Positions 19,174-27,203 of a stretch of DNA of 64,000 bases are shown piece by piece. Under the pieces are notes generated by a model. The model saw only the letters and a program-made list of their open reading frames with translations, made no database searches and was not told the origin of the DNA. Positions within the stretch are counted from its first letter, which is position 1; every line of letters begins with the position of its first letter. Origin of the DNA: Terrimicrobiaceae bacterium (GTDB lineage Bacteria; Verrucomicrobiota; Verrucomicrobiia; Chthoniobacterales; Terrimicrobiaceae). The stretch lies in NCBI GenBank assembly GCA_018402345.1, contig JAGYIV010000008.1, forward strand, positions 868,001-932,000, read 5' to 3'. The position numbers and the translations under genes are program-made.

Positions 19174-19715
19174 GCAAAAAGACCATCCTCCTCGGCGTGG
19201 GCGGCTCGATCGCCTGTTACAAGGCCGCCGACATCGCCAGCAGACTCACCCAAGCCGGCCACAATGTCTGTGTGGTCATGACCGCCTCGGCGACGGAGTT
19301 CGTCTCCCCGCTCACCTTTCAAACGCTCTCCCGGAACCCTGTGACCACCGGCGTCTTTGATGAAAAGGAGAGCTGGCATCCGGGACACATCGCGCTGGCC
19401 GATTCCGCCGACCTCCTCCTCGTTGCGCCGGCCACGGCAAATCTCATCGCCAAGCTGGCTTGCGGGATCGCAGATGACGCCCTCACCTCCATCGCGCTCG
19501 CCACTCGCGCCCCGCTGCTCATCGCCCCCGCTATGAACGGCAACATGTGGCTCCACCCCGCGACCAGGGAAAACGTGACGCGCCTCACAGCGCGCGGCGC
19601 GCGGTTCATCGGACCCGCCGAGGGCCTTCTGGCCTGCGGCTACGAAGGAATCGGCCGTCTTTGGGAGACCCAATCCATCTGCGACGAAGCCGTCGCCCTC
19701 CTTTCCGCCGGATAG
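19170..19715 (+). CDS. coaC: Phosphopantothenoylcysteine decarboxylase, stand-alone flavoprotein
   Basis: An FMN-dependent HFCD-family flavoprotein of 181 residues that decarboxylates 4'-phosphopantothenoylcysteine in coenzyme A synthesis. Visible motifs are LLGVGGSIACYKAADI at the N-terminus, the active-site His in HPGHIALADSADL and the substrate clamp PAMNGNMW followed by the CGYEGIGRL segment. In most bacteria this domain is fused to CoaB (the synthetase) as CoaBC/Dfp. Here the frame ends right after the decarboxylase domain and no CoaB domain follows in any frame, so CoaB must be elsewhere. It is coupled to gmk by an ATGA overlap. Confidence 0.88.
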   Translation: MSKKTILLGVGGSIACYKAADIASRLTQAGHNVCVVMTASATEFVSPLTFQTLSRNPVTTGVFDEKESWHPGHIALADSADLLLVAPATANLIAKLACGIADDALTSIALATRAPLLIAPAMNGNMWLHPATRENVTRLTARGARFIGPAEGLLACGYEGIGRLWETQSICDEAVALLSAG

Positions 19716-19775
19716 CTTTCCCAGCGCCCCCGCAAAAAAAATCGCCCGATTTCAACTTATTTTTTGAAAATGTTG

Positions 19776-19804
19776 TTGACGCCTCACTCCGCGAAACTTA
19801 ATCA
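19776..19804 (+). promoter_or_regulatory. Candidate sigma-70-type promoter for the H1-like gene
   Basis: A TTGACG -35 element at 19776-19781 is followed by exactly 17 nt and TAATCA at 19799-19804, about 75 nt upstream of the H1-like start codon. The start itself has a strong purine-rich ribosome binding site (AGGGGGG, ending a few nt before ATG). A TTATTCACA sequence, matching the DnaA-box consensus, lies at 19819-19827 in the presumed leader. Confidence 0.5.
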
Positions 19805-19879
19805 CGCACTCGAGCGAGTTATTCACATGTTTTTCACAAACCATTTTCCGCAGTTGCGGAGAGAAAGGGGGGATATCGA

Positions 19880-20123
19880 ATGCCAGTAGCAAAAAAGAAA
19901 GCCGCTGCCAAAAAGCCCGTGGCGAAGAAAGCCGCCGCCAAGAAGCCCGCTGCCAAAAAAGCAGTAGCCAAACCGGCCGCCAAGAAAGCAGCGCCGAAAG
20001 CAGCCGCCGCTAAAAGCCCGCTGCCAAAAAGCAGTAGCCAAGCCGGCCGCCAAAAAAGCAGCGCCAAAAGCAGCCGCCGCTAAAAAGCCCGCTGCCAAGA
20101 AGCCAGCGGCCAAGAAGAAATAA
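19880..20123 (+). CDS. Lysine/alanine-rich histone-H1-like protein, frame interrupted twice
   Basis: Encodes repeated KKPAAKKA/AKKAAPKAAAA units, the composition of bacterial H1-like nucleoid proteins that bind DNA or RNA non-specifically. The reading frame as written is lost at two A runs (20012-20015 and 20026-20030), each one A short of the matching run in the preceding repeat unit. Restoring both A residues gives an 81-residue protein ending AAKKPAAKKPAAKKK with a TAA at 20121-20123. Promoter, strong RBS and a terminator bracket it, so it is a monocistronic gene. The near-perfect internal duplication (about 19931-20015 versus 20016-20096) makes both slippage and assembly error likely. Confidence 0.65.
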
Positions 20124-20152
20124 GCCCCCTGTTAAAAAACAGGTTTGAACCG

Positions 20153-20191
20153 AATTGGGAGAAGCCGCGAGGCTTCTCCCAATTTGTTTTT
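20153..20191 (+). terminator. Rho-independent terminator after the H1-like gene
   Basis: A perfect 14-bp stem (AATTGGGAGAAGCC paired with GGCTTCTCCCAATT) with a GCGA tetraloop at 20167-20170 is followed by TGTTTTT. It is 30 nt downstream of the H1-like stop codon and separates that gene from the ilv genes. Confidence 0.9.
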
Positions 20192-20296
20192 AGTCACCAC
20201 GCACTGCGCAGGCACCCCGCGCACGGTTGAGAACACAGGGAAAGGATTGACGGACGCCGCCCCCTGCTGCAGTCTCGCCGTCCTTTTTCGATCCTC

Positions 20297-20773
20297 ATGC
20301 GTCATACCATCTCAATTCTTGTGGAGAATAAATTCGGTGTCCTCACCCGTGTCGCCGGCATGTTCAGCGGCCGCGGGTTCAACATCGACTCGCTGAATGT
20401 CGGCCCCACGCTCGACCCCTCCGCCTCGCGCATGACCATTGTTGTTCGCGGAGACGACGCCGTTCTGGAGCAGGTCACCAAGCAACTCGAAAAACTGGTC
20501 GAAGTGATCGATGTCCAGGACTTCCGCGACGAGCAGTATGTCGACCGCGAACTCGTTCTCCTCCGTGTCGCCGCCACTTCGGAGACACGCTCCGAAGTCA
20601 TGCAGATCTGCGACATCTTCCGCGCGAAGATCATCGATGTCCAACCCGCGAAACTCGCCATCGAGATCACCGGAACCGAGGCGAAAATCCGGAAATTTCT
20701 GAGCCTCATGGAAACCTTCGGCATCAGCGACCTCACCCGCACCGGCAAAGTCGCGCTCGCCCGCGCCAACTGA
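20297..20773 (+). CDS. ilvH: Acetolactate synthase small (regulatory) subunit
   Basis: Regulatory subunit of acetohydroxyacid synthase in valine, leucine and isoleucine synthesis; it confers valine feedback control on the large subunit. Length (158 residues) is normal. The N-terminal ACT domain reads HTISILVENKFGVLTRVAGM with FSGRGFNIDSL, the valine-binding region. The C-terminal ALS_ss_C domain contains REL(V)LLRVAA and EITGTEAKIRKFL. The large-subunit gene ilvB is not in the window. ilvC follows 38 nt downstream, so the two are likely cotranscribed. The 100-nt leader after the upstream terminator has a weak GGACG/CGTCC hairpin followed by TTTTT that could act as an attenuator, but I saw no leader peptide rich in branched-chain codons. 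Confidence 0.96.
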   Translation: MRHTISILVENKFGVLTRVAGMFSGRGFNIDSLNVGPTLDPSASRMTIVVRGDDAVLEQVTKQLEKLVEVIDVQDFRDEQYVDRELVLLRVAATSETRSEVMQICDIFRAKIIDVQPAKLAIEITGTEAKIRKFLSLMETFGISDLTRTGKVALARAN

Positions 20774-20811
20774 CCTCCTCTCCTTTCAACACCAAAAAAC
20801 AAACAACCCAC

Positions 20812-21843
20812 ATGCCAGCCAAAATCCACACCGACAAAGACGCCGACCTCAAGATTTTCAAAGGAAAAACCCTTGCCGTTCTCGGCTTCGGCTCCCAGGG
20901 CCACGCCCACGCGCTCAACCTCAAGGAAAGCGGATGCAACGTCATCATCGGCCTCTACCCCAAGTCCAAGAGCCGCGAGGTGGCCAAAAAGGCCGGATTT
21001 GAAGTGTTCGACACCGACGAAGCAGTGCGCCGCGCGGACGTGGTCATGGTTGCGATCCCCGACACGAAACAGTCCGCCGCCTACAAAAAAGACATCGAAC
21101 CCAATCTCACCCCCGGCAAGACGCTCCTCTTCTCGCACGGCTTCAGCATTCTCTACAAAACAATCGTCCCGCCGAAAAACGTGAACGTGATCATGGTCGC
21201 GCCGAAAGGCCCTGGCCACATCGTTCGCCGTCAATACACCGAAGGCAAGGGCGTGCCCACCCTCATCGCCATCCACCAAAACCCCGGCAAGGACGCGAAA
21301 AAAATCGCCCTCGCCTGGGCCAAGGGCATCGGCGGCACACGCGGCGGCGTCATGGAGACCACCTTCAAGGAGGAGACAGAGACCGATCTCTTCGGCGAGC
21401 AGACCGTCCTCTGCGGCGGCGCCTCGGCGCTTGTCCAAGCGGGCTTTGAAACACTCGTCGAGGCAGGCTACTCACCCGAGATGGCCTACTTCGAGTGCCT
21501 GCACGAATTGAAACTCATCGTCGATCTCATGAACGAATCCGGCATCGCCGGCATGCGCTTCTCGATCAGCGAGACCGCCAAGTGGGGCGACGTCAGCGTC
21601 GGCCCGAAAATCATCGACGCCTCGGTGAAAAAACGCATGAAGGCGGCTCTCAAGGACATCCAGACCGGCAAGTTCGCCAAGGAGTGGATCAAGGAATACG
21701 AGGGCGGCTACAAGCGCTACAACGCCCTTCTCAAGGAAGGCGAGAAGCACGCGATCGAGAAAACCGGCGAGCGCCTCCGCGGCCTCATGCCTTGGATTAA
21801 AAAGAAAAACCTCAAAGGCACCCAAGCTTCCTACTCCAGCTAG
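20812..21843 (+). CDS. ilvC: Ketol-acid reductoisomerase (NADP-type, class I)
   Basis: Converts acetolactate or acetohydroxybutyrate to the dihydroxy acid using NAD(P)H and Mg2+. The 343-residue length is the short class I form. The Rossmann motif [17 protein letters not shown] sits near residue 24, followed by a cofactor loop with basic and serine residues ([12 protein letters not shown]), suggesting NADPH. The metal-binding C-terminal domain contains [14 protein letters not shown] and [14 protein letters not shown], supplying the conserved Asp and Glu ligands. It follows ilvH and precedes the UDP-glucuronate decarboxylase gene by only 21 nt. Confidence 0.97.
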   Translation: MPAKIHTDKDADLKIFKGKTLAVLGFGSQGHAHALNLKESGCNVIIGLYPKSKSREVAKKAGFEVFDTDEAVRRADVVMVAIPDTKQSAAYKKDIEPNLTPGKTLLFSHGFSILYKTIVPPKNVNVIMVAPKGPGHIVRRQYTEGKGVPTLIAIHQNPGKDAKKIALAWAKGIGGTRGGVMETTFKEETETDLFGEQTVLCGGASALVQAGFETLVEAGYSPEMAYFECLHELKLIVDLMNESGIAGMRFSISETAKWGDVSVGPKIIDASVKKRMKAALKDIQTGKFAKEWIKEYEGGYKRYNALLKEGEKHAIEKTGERLRGLMPWIKKKNLKGTQASYSS

Positions 21844-21864
21844 GAGACACACACTCCCCCGCAT

Positions 21865-22815
21865 ATGGCCGAAACCACCTCGAAACCGACCAGCGTCATC
21901 ACCGGTGGCGCGGGATTTCTCGGATCCCACCTCACCGATCGCCTGCTGAAGGAAGGGCATCGCGTCATCGCGATCGACAACCTCATCACCGGCAATGTGG
22001 CAAACATCGAGCACCTCGCCGGCAACAAGGACTACAAGTTCATCTGCCACGACGTCACCGATTTCATCTACATCCCGGGCGAGGTCGATTACGTGTGGCA
22101 TTTCGCCAGCCCCGCCAGCCCGATCGACTACCTGAAAATACCGATCCCGACCCTCAAGGTCGGCTCGCTGGGCACGCACAACGCGCTCGGGTTGGCGAAG
22201 GACAAGGGAGCGGCATTCCTTCTCGCCTCGACCTCGGAGTGCTACGGCGATCCGCTCATCCATCCGCAAAAAGAGGACTACTGGGGCAACGTGAACCCTA
22301 TCGGCCCGCGGGGTGTTTACGACGAGGCGAAGCGGTTCGCCGAGGCCATCACCATGGCCTACCACCGCTACCACGGGATGAACACCCACATCGTTCGCAT
22401 CTTCAACACCTACGGCCCCCGCATGCGCCTGAATGATGGCCGTGTCGTGCCGGCGTTCATCGGTCAGGCCCTCACCGGGCAACCGCTCACGATCTTCGGG
22501 GACGGCTCGCAGACGCGCAGCTTCTGCTACGTCTCCGACCTCATCGACGGCATCTTCCGGCTCATGATGAGTCAATTCCACGAACCGGTAAACATCGGCA
22601 ACCCGCGCGAGATGACGATCCGTCAGTTCGCCGAGGAGATTCTTCGCATCACCGGAGCCGCCTGCCAGATCGAGCACCGGCCACTGCCGGTCGACGATCC
22701 GAAAGTGCGCCAACCCGACATCACCCGCGCCAAGGAGGTTCTTGGCTGGGAGCCAAAGATCGATTTCGACAAAGGCATCCGCGAGACCATCGAATTCTTC
22801 CGGGGCCGCGTGTGA
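21865..22815 (+). CDS. uxs: UDP-glucuronate decarboxylase (UDP-xylose synthase)
   Basis: A short-chain dehydrogenase/reductase enzyme of 316 residues that converts UDP-glucuronate to UDP-xylose with bound NAD+. It shows the NAD-binding [27 protein letters not shown] (a UXS hallmark), the STSECYGDP segment, the catalytic YDEAK Tyr/Lys pair and [15 protein letters not shown]. Together with UDP-glucose dehydrogenase at 47.1-48.4 kb it would complete the route from UDP-glucose to UDP-xylose. It is 21 nt downstream of ilvC and 56 nt upstream of the pilus-like operon; whether it belongs to either unit is unclear. Confidence 0.92.
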   Translation: MAETTSKPTSVITGGAGFLGSHLTDRLLKEGHRVIAIDNLITGNVANIEHLAGNKDYKFICHDVTDFIYIPGEVDYVWHFASPASPIDYLKIPIPTLKVGSLGTHNALGLAKDKGAAFLLASTSECYGDPLIHPQKEDYWGNVNPIGPRGVYDEAKRFAEAITMAYHRYHGMNTHIVRIFNTYGPRMRLNDGRVVPAFIGQALTGQPLTIFGDGSQTRSFCYVSDLIDGIFRLMMSQFHEPVNIGNPREMTIRQFAEEILRITGAACQIEHRPLPVDDPKVRQPDITRAKEVLGWEPKIDFDKGIRETIEFFRGRV

Positions 22816-22871
22816 ACGACACCTCCTCCCGGATTTACGAAACGGCCGGTTTCCGTTAAAAACGACACCCC

Positions 22872-23516
22872 ATGAAACCACACTCCACCCTGGGAACATG
22901 CCTTGCGGCCTGCCTCGCGCTCGCCGCAGTCTCCGCTATTGTGCGGGCCGAGGACACGGCCGCCTACAAAATCCAGAAGATCGAGGCCGCCCTGATCGAC
23001 AGCCCTGACATCACTGTCGGCAACTATCGCAAGCAGACGAAATCGAAAGCTAAGTGGCTCGAGGTCGATCTCTCTTTCGAGCGTGCCGACCGGAACGACA
23101 AGTCGTTTTCAGGCGACGTCGTGGTCAACTACTACATCCTGCTGAACAACGCGGCGGTGCAGCCCGACGGCAAACCCACGCTCCTCACCGGCTCGATCAA
23201 GCACTCCGATATTCCCGTCGGGAAGCAGTTGCACGCGGCGGCATTCGTCAGTCCGCAGGCTCTCCAGAAATTGTTCGGCGGCAAAATTCCCTCCACCATC
23301 TCCCAGGCGATCATCGACCTCGGCGCAACCATCACGGCAAACAGCACTCTGGCCGCGATCTTTACACTCAAAGGTAGTGTGGCAGGGGACAAAGGGTGGT
23401 GGGAAACCCAAGCCGACAAGATGACCACCACAACCGGTCTTGTTCTCGAAAAGGAGAACACCCCGTTTGCCCCCCTCTCTTGGGACTACTATCTGCCAGC
23501 CACCGTCTCGCCCTAA
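22872..23516 (+). CDS. Secreted protein of the pilus-like locus (Amuc_1102-like)
   Basis: A 214-residue protein with a signal peptide (about residues 1-26, cleavage after IVRA). The mature part looks beta-rich, begins with YKIQKIEAALIDSPDITVGNYRKQ and has no cysteine pair or known catalytic motif. Position directly ahead of a PilM-like gene, and overall appearance, match Amuc_1102 at the edge of the Akkermansia Amuc_1098-1102 locus. The homology is judged by eye. A periplasmic or surface structural role in the pilus-like apparatus is inferred. A 20-nt gap separates it from the pilM-like start. Confidence 0.6.
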   Translation: MKPHSTLGTCLAACLALAAVSAIVRAEDTAAYKIQKIEAALIDSPDITVGNYRKQTKSKAKWLEVDLSFERADRNDKSFSGDVVVNYYILLNNAAVQPDGKPTLLTGSIKHSDIPVGKQLHAAAFVSPQALQKLFGGKIPSTISQAIIDLGATITANSTLAAIFTLKGSVAGDKGWWETQADKMTTTTGLVLEKENTPFAPLSWDYYLPATVSP

Positions 23517-23536
23517 CCATTCGCCCCCGCCCGATC

Positions 23537-25285
23537 ATGGCCAAACCGGCAACCATCCTCACACTCAACCTCGGCATGCAAACCGTCAGCATGGCCGAGT
23601 TCGAGGTGCTGCCAGGTGACGGCCTTCGCCTCACCCGATTTCGAGAGGCGGAAATGATTCTCGATCCCGCGGCGGATGCCACCCGCCCGGATCAATTGAA
23701 GGCGTTGATCAAAGAACTCCGCGACGCGATTTCGCCGAAATCCAAGAAACCCATCTACGCCTGCCTTCCGTCCCAGTCGGTGTTTTCACGCTTTGTGCAG
23801 CTTCCCGGCGATTCCGCAGAGGATGTCGAGTCCATCATTCCCTTCGAAGCGCAGCAAAATGTCCCCTACCCCATCGACGAGGTCGTTTGGGACCACCAAC
23901 TCATGGGGCAAAAGCACGGCGACACATGGGACGTCGGCCTGGTGGCGATCAAGGCTGACCAACTCGATGATCTGGTCGCCGCCATCAAGCAAGGTGGCCT
24001 GCAAGTCGCCGCGATGGATCTTGCTCCCATGGCGCTCTACAACGCGCTGCGCTACAACCTGCCCGACCTGCCCGGCTGCACGCTCGTCATCGATCTCGGC
24101 GCGCGATCCACAAATCTCGTCTTCTCCGAAGGCGACCGCGTCTTTTGCCGCAGCATCCCGATCGCCGGCCACACCATCAGCGCTGCGATCGCCAAGGAAT
24201 TCGATCAAGACCTCGTGCTCGCCGAGAAGCTCAAAATCGAAAAAGGCCAAGTCGGCCTCGGTGGCGCCTATGCGGAACCGGCGGATCCCACCGAGGCGCG
24301 CATCGCCAAGGTCGTCCGCAACACAATGACGCGCCTGCACTCGGAGATTTCCCGCTCGATCAACTTTTACCGAACCAACCACAACGGTAGCGCCCCCGAC
24401 CGTATCCTCCTCGCCGGCGGCAACGCCAAACTGACCTACGCTACAGATTTTTTTGCCGAAAAGCTCACTGCCCCGGTGGATTTCTTCAACCCCCTTCAAA
24501 ATATCGAAGTCCAACCCGGCGCGCTCCCCGAGGGCACCGTGGCCTGCGCCTCAGGCATCGGCGAGCTTGTGGGGCTTGCCCTGCGCTCCCTCAAAAATTG
24601 CCCCGTCGAACTCAACCTGACCCCCCCCTCCGTGGTCAAAGCCATGGATTTCCGCCGGCGCATCCCGGCCTTCGCATTGGCCGCGCTTCTTCTCATCCTC
24701 ACGCCCGCGCTCTGGTTCGGCTATTTCACAGCCAAGGAAAAATCCATCCGCGCCCGAACCAGCGCCCTCGTCTCTGAAAAAGATCCGCTCGAGCAAACCG
24801 CCAAAGAGATTCGCGAAGGCTTGGAAAAACAAAAAATCCTCGCCGCCGCCGCCGAACCGTTCCTCACCTCCGTTGCCGAGCGCACCATCTGGCCGAACCT
24901 CATCGAGGAACTCGCGGCAAAAATGCCGTCGCGTCACATTTGGATCACCAAACTCACCCCTGTCGAAGGCGTCCTCGCTGAACCCGAACCTCCAAAAGAC
25001 CCAAAACAACCGCCCGCCCCGCGCGCTCCCAAACCCAACCAACCCACCGGAAAACCCGCCATCGTCGCCCTCCAAGTCGATGGCCTCTATTTGGACAACC
25101 CGCCGAATCCCAAAGCCGCCGGCATCGTGGACGAATTCGTCACCCGCCTCGACGAGTCACCGTTCTTCAACACCTCCGGAGATCGCACAAAGATCATCAC
25201 CCAGCGCACCACCCCGACCGGTGAGACCTGGGCCTATGGTTACACCTTGGTCTTGCCACTGAAAACCCCCGTGCCGCTTCCATGA
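23537..25285 (+). CDS. pilM: PilM-like actin-fold ATPase fused to a PilN-like membrane domain
   Basis: A 582-residue protein. The N-terminal 360 residues form an FtsA/PilM-type actin-like fold: LNLGMQTVSM (phosphate 1), IPFEAQQNVPYPIDEVVWD, VIDLGARSTNLVF (phosphate 2) and LLAGGNAKL (adenosine motif). Around residues 375-393 a transmembrane helix (FALAALLLILTPALWFGYF) is followed by a coiled coil and a ferredoxin-like periplasmic domain, as in PilN. In type IV pili PilM is cytoplasmic and binds the PilN tail; here both sit in one chain. The ATG at 23537 is chosen by family N-terminus. It corresponds to Amuc_1101 by position. Its stop overlaps the next start by 4 nt. Confidence 0.85.
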   Translation: MAKPATILTLNLGMQTVSMAEFEVLPGDGLRLTRFREAEMILDPAADATRPDQLKALIKELRDAISPKSKKPIYACLPSQSVFSRFVQLPGDSAEDVESIIPFEAQQNVPYPIDEVVWDHQLMGQKHGDTWDVGLVAIKADQLDDLVAAIKQGGLQVAAMDLAPMALYNALRYNLPDLPGCTLVIDLGARSTNLVFSEGDRVFCRSIPIAGHTISAAIAKEFDQDLVLAEKLKIEKGQVGLGGAYAEPADPTEARIAKVVRNTMTRLHSEISRSINFYRTNHNGSAPDRILLAGGNAKLTYATDFFAEKLTAPVDFFNPLQNIEVQPGALPEGTVACASGIGELVGLALRSLKNCPVELNLTPPSVVKAMDFRRRIPAFALAALLLILTPALWFGYFTAKEKSIRARTSALVSEKDPLEQTAKEIREGLEKQKILAAAAEPFLTSVAERTIWPNLIEELAAKMPSRHIWITKLTPVEGVLAEPEPPKDPKQPPAPRAPKPNQPTGKPAIVALQVDGLYLDNPPNPKAAGIVDEFVTRLDESPFFNTSGDRTKIITQRTTPTGETWAYGYTLVLPLKTPVPLP

Positions 25286-26232
25286 ACTGGTTCAAAGCCA
25301 ACCCGATTCCCGCCGCCATCGCGGTTGCCGTGATCGCCGCCACAGCCGCACTGGCTTATCTGGCGACCGGGGCAGCCCAGGCGACCGCCGAGGCCACGGC
25401 CGCCCTCGACAACGAAGCCCGCCAACTCGAGGCCCTAAAAAAACAAAAACCCTACCCGAGCAAGGCAAACAGGGATAAAATCATGGCCGATGCCGAAGCC
25501 TATGAAACGGCGCTCGCAAAACTCAAAACCGACCTGGCCGACCTCGACGAACCCTCCTCGTCCACCACACCCCAAGGCTTCCAAGACGCCCTCCGCAAGG
25601 CAGTCGACGCGATTTCCTCGGAAGCCATCAAGAAAACCATCGCCCTTCCCGAAGCATTCTATTTGGGCTTTGACGAGTTTCGGACACGCCTGCCCTCCAA
25701 GGAGGAGGCCATCACCCTCGACCGCGAATTTAACGTCATCAAAACCCTTGTCTCCCAACTCGTTGATCTCCCCGTGGAGAGAATCGATACACTAACAAGG
25801 CTTCCCCAACCCCCTCTTGCCCAAGGCGCCACCTCTCCGATTTCAAAAACGCGGTTCACGATTTCCTTCACTTCCGGACAGAAAGAACTCATCCAAGCGT
25901 TCAATCTCGTATCGCGCTCGGACCGCTTCCTCGTCATCCGCTCGGTGACATTTGAAAACTCCAACTCCGCCCCGCCTCCAAAAGTCGCGGCGGAAGGCAC
26001 CCCCGCCTCCCCGGCATCACCCATGCGCCCAAGACGGGCCATGCGCCAAGCAGCTGCCCGGGAAGCAAGTCCCGCCGGGCTTCCATTCGCAGGATCGACC
26101 CAACCCGACGAGGAGGACAGCTACCTCGATGTTGTCTTCGGAGACGAAGCCGTCACTGCCACGCTCCTCATCGAGATTCCGACATTTCCCGAACCCGCCA
26201 CGGAACAATCGCCTCCCCCGCCCAAGCCATGA
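25282..26232 (+). CDS. PilO-like membrane protein (Amuc_1100-like)
   Basis: A 316-residue protein with an N-terminal transmembrane helix (about residues 10-30, PAAIAVAVIAATAALAYLA), a long coiled coil (residues 35-90) and two ferredoxin-like periplasmic segments. A Pro/Ala-rich linker (about 230-275) separates the last strand region. This is the architecture of PilO and of Amuc_1100, the Akkermansia pilus-locus protein known for host TLR2 signalling. Whether this homologue is surface-exposed is unknown. It is joined by ATGA overlaps on both sides. The assignment rests on architecture and gene order. Confidence 0.7.
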   Translation: MNWFKANPIPAAIAVAVIAATAALAYLATGAAQATAEATAALDNEARQLEALKKQKPYPSKANRDKIMADAEAYETALAKLKTDLADLDEPSSSTTPQGFQDALRKAVDAISSEAIKKTIALPEAFYLGFDEFRTRLPSKEEAITLDREFNVIKTLVSQLVDLPVERIDTLTRLPQPPLAQGATSPISKTRFTISFTSGQKELIQAFNLVSRSDRFLVIRSVTFENSNSAPPPKVAAEGTPASPASPMRPRRAMRQAAAREASPAGLPFAGSTQPDEEDSYLDVVFGDEAVTATLLIEIPTFPEPATEQSPPPPKP

Positions 26233-27203
26233 TGGATTGGATTAAAAAACACTACGACCTCGCCATCCTCGCCGCAGTGACCCTCGTGCTGGTCGCCAAT
26301 GCCGCACTCATCTTTGCGACCGCCCAATCGGAGGATGCCACTCTTGCGATCCCCTCCGCCGCCGCCGCCGAAGACGCCCTTCCGGATTTCCAATCGACCA
26401 CCCTCGAAACCGCCAAAGCCGCCGCTGAAAATCCCACCGTCTGGCAATTCACCGACAGCGACCCCAACCGCGCCTCGCTGCTCGTTTCCCGCACCTACCT
26501 CCTGAAGGACGGAAAACTCTTCGACCCCATCGAAGGCGGTGAAAACCTCCACGATCCCATCCCCAACGCTTGGCTCATCGAACACGGCCTCGACTACACC
26601 GCCAAGGACATCAAAGACCGTGATTCCGACGGCGATGGGTTTACCAACCTTGAGGAGTTTCTCGAGGGCACAAACCCGAAGGATTCAGCCTCAAAGCCCG
26701 CCGGTTACAGCAAACTCAAACTCGTCGATTTCAAATCCATCCCCTTCCGCATCGTCTTCAAAGGCGACCCTTCCGGCACTGGCGCCGAGTTCCAGTTGAA
26801 CTTTCTCGAACTCAAGGGTGCCGCCCGCACCCAATACAAAAAACTCAACGATCCTATCGAAGGCGCTCCGTATAAAATCGCCTCCTACAAGGAAAACAAA
26901 TTCACCGATGACCGCGGCATTCCCGTCGACCGCTCGGAATTGACCCTCGAAAACACCGAAAACGGCAATTCCATCGTTCTCGTGAAGGACAAACAAACCG
27001 ACGATCCCGGTTCCGAAGGCACCTTCTTCAACCAAATCACCAAGGAAACGTTCGACCAAAAAAAGGGAGGCACCTTTGTGCTCCAGCCTGACCAGATCGA
27101 ATTCAAAATCATTGACATCACCCCCGACTCCGCCCAGATACAGGACACCACTACAGGGCAGACGTATCGGATTTCCAAAGCCGAGAACAGCAACCCCCAA
27201 TGA
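26229..27203 (+). CDS. Pilus-locus membrane protein with calcium-loop-like motif (Amuc_1099-like)
   Basis: A 324-residue protein with one N-terminal transmembrane helix (residues 10-32) and a periplasmic body. Residues 130-150 read DRDSDGDGFTNLEEFLEGTN, a thrombospondin type 3 or EF-hand-like calcium-binding loop (DxDxDGDG with a downstream Glu). The rest is beta-rich, with LVDFKSIPFRIVFKGDPSG and repeated polar strands. By position it matches Amuc_1099 in the Akkermansia locus; a PilP-like role between the inner-membrane PilN/PilO complex and the secretin is plausible but not shown. Starts and stops overlap neighbours by 4 nt. Confidence 0.65.
   Translation: MMDWIKKHYDLAILAAVTLVLVANAALIFATAQSEDATLAIPSAAAAEDALPDFQSTTLETAKAAAENPTVWQFTDSDPNRASLLVSRTYLLKDGKLFDPIEGGENLHDPIPNAWLIEHGLDYTAKDIKDRDSDGDGFTNLEEFLEGTNPKDSASKPAGYSKLKLVDFKSIPFRIVFKGDPSGTGAEFQLNFLELKGAARTQYKKLNDPIEGAPYKIASYKENKFTDDRGIPVDRSELTLENTENGNSIVLVKDKQTDDPGSEGTFFNQITKETFDQKKGGTFVLQPDQIEFKIIDITPDSAQIQDTTTGQTYRISKAENSNPQ

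Noticed and set aside
20217-20290. Attenuator upstream of ilvH
   Set aside because: The only hairpin is 5 bp and no leader peptide with branched-chain codons was found.
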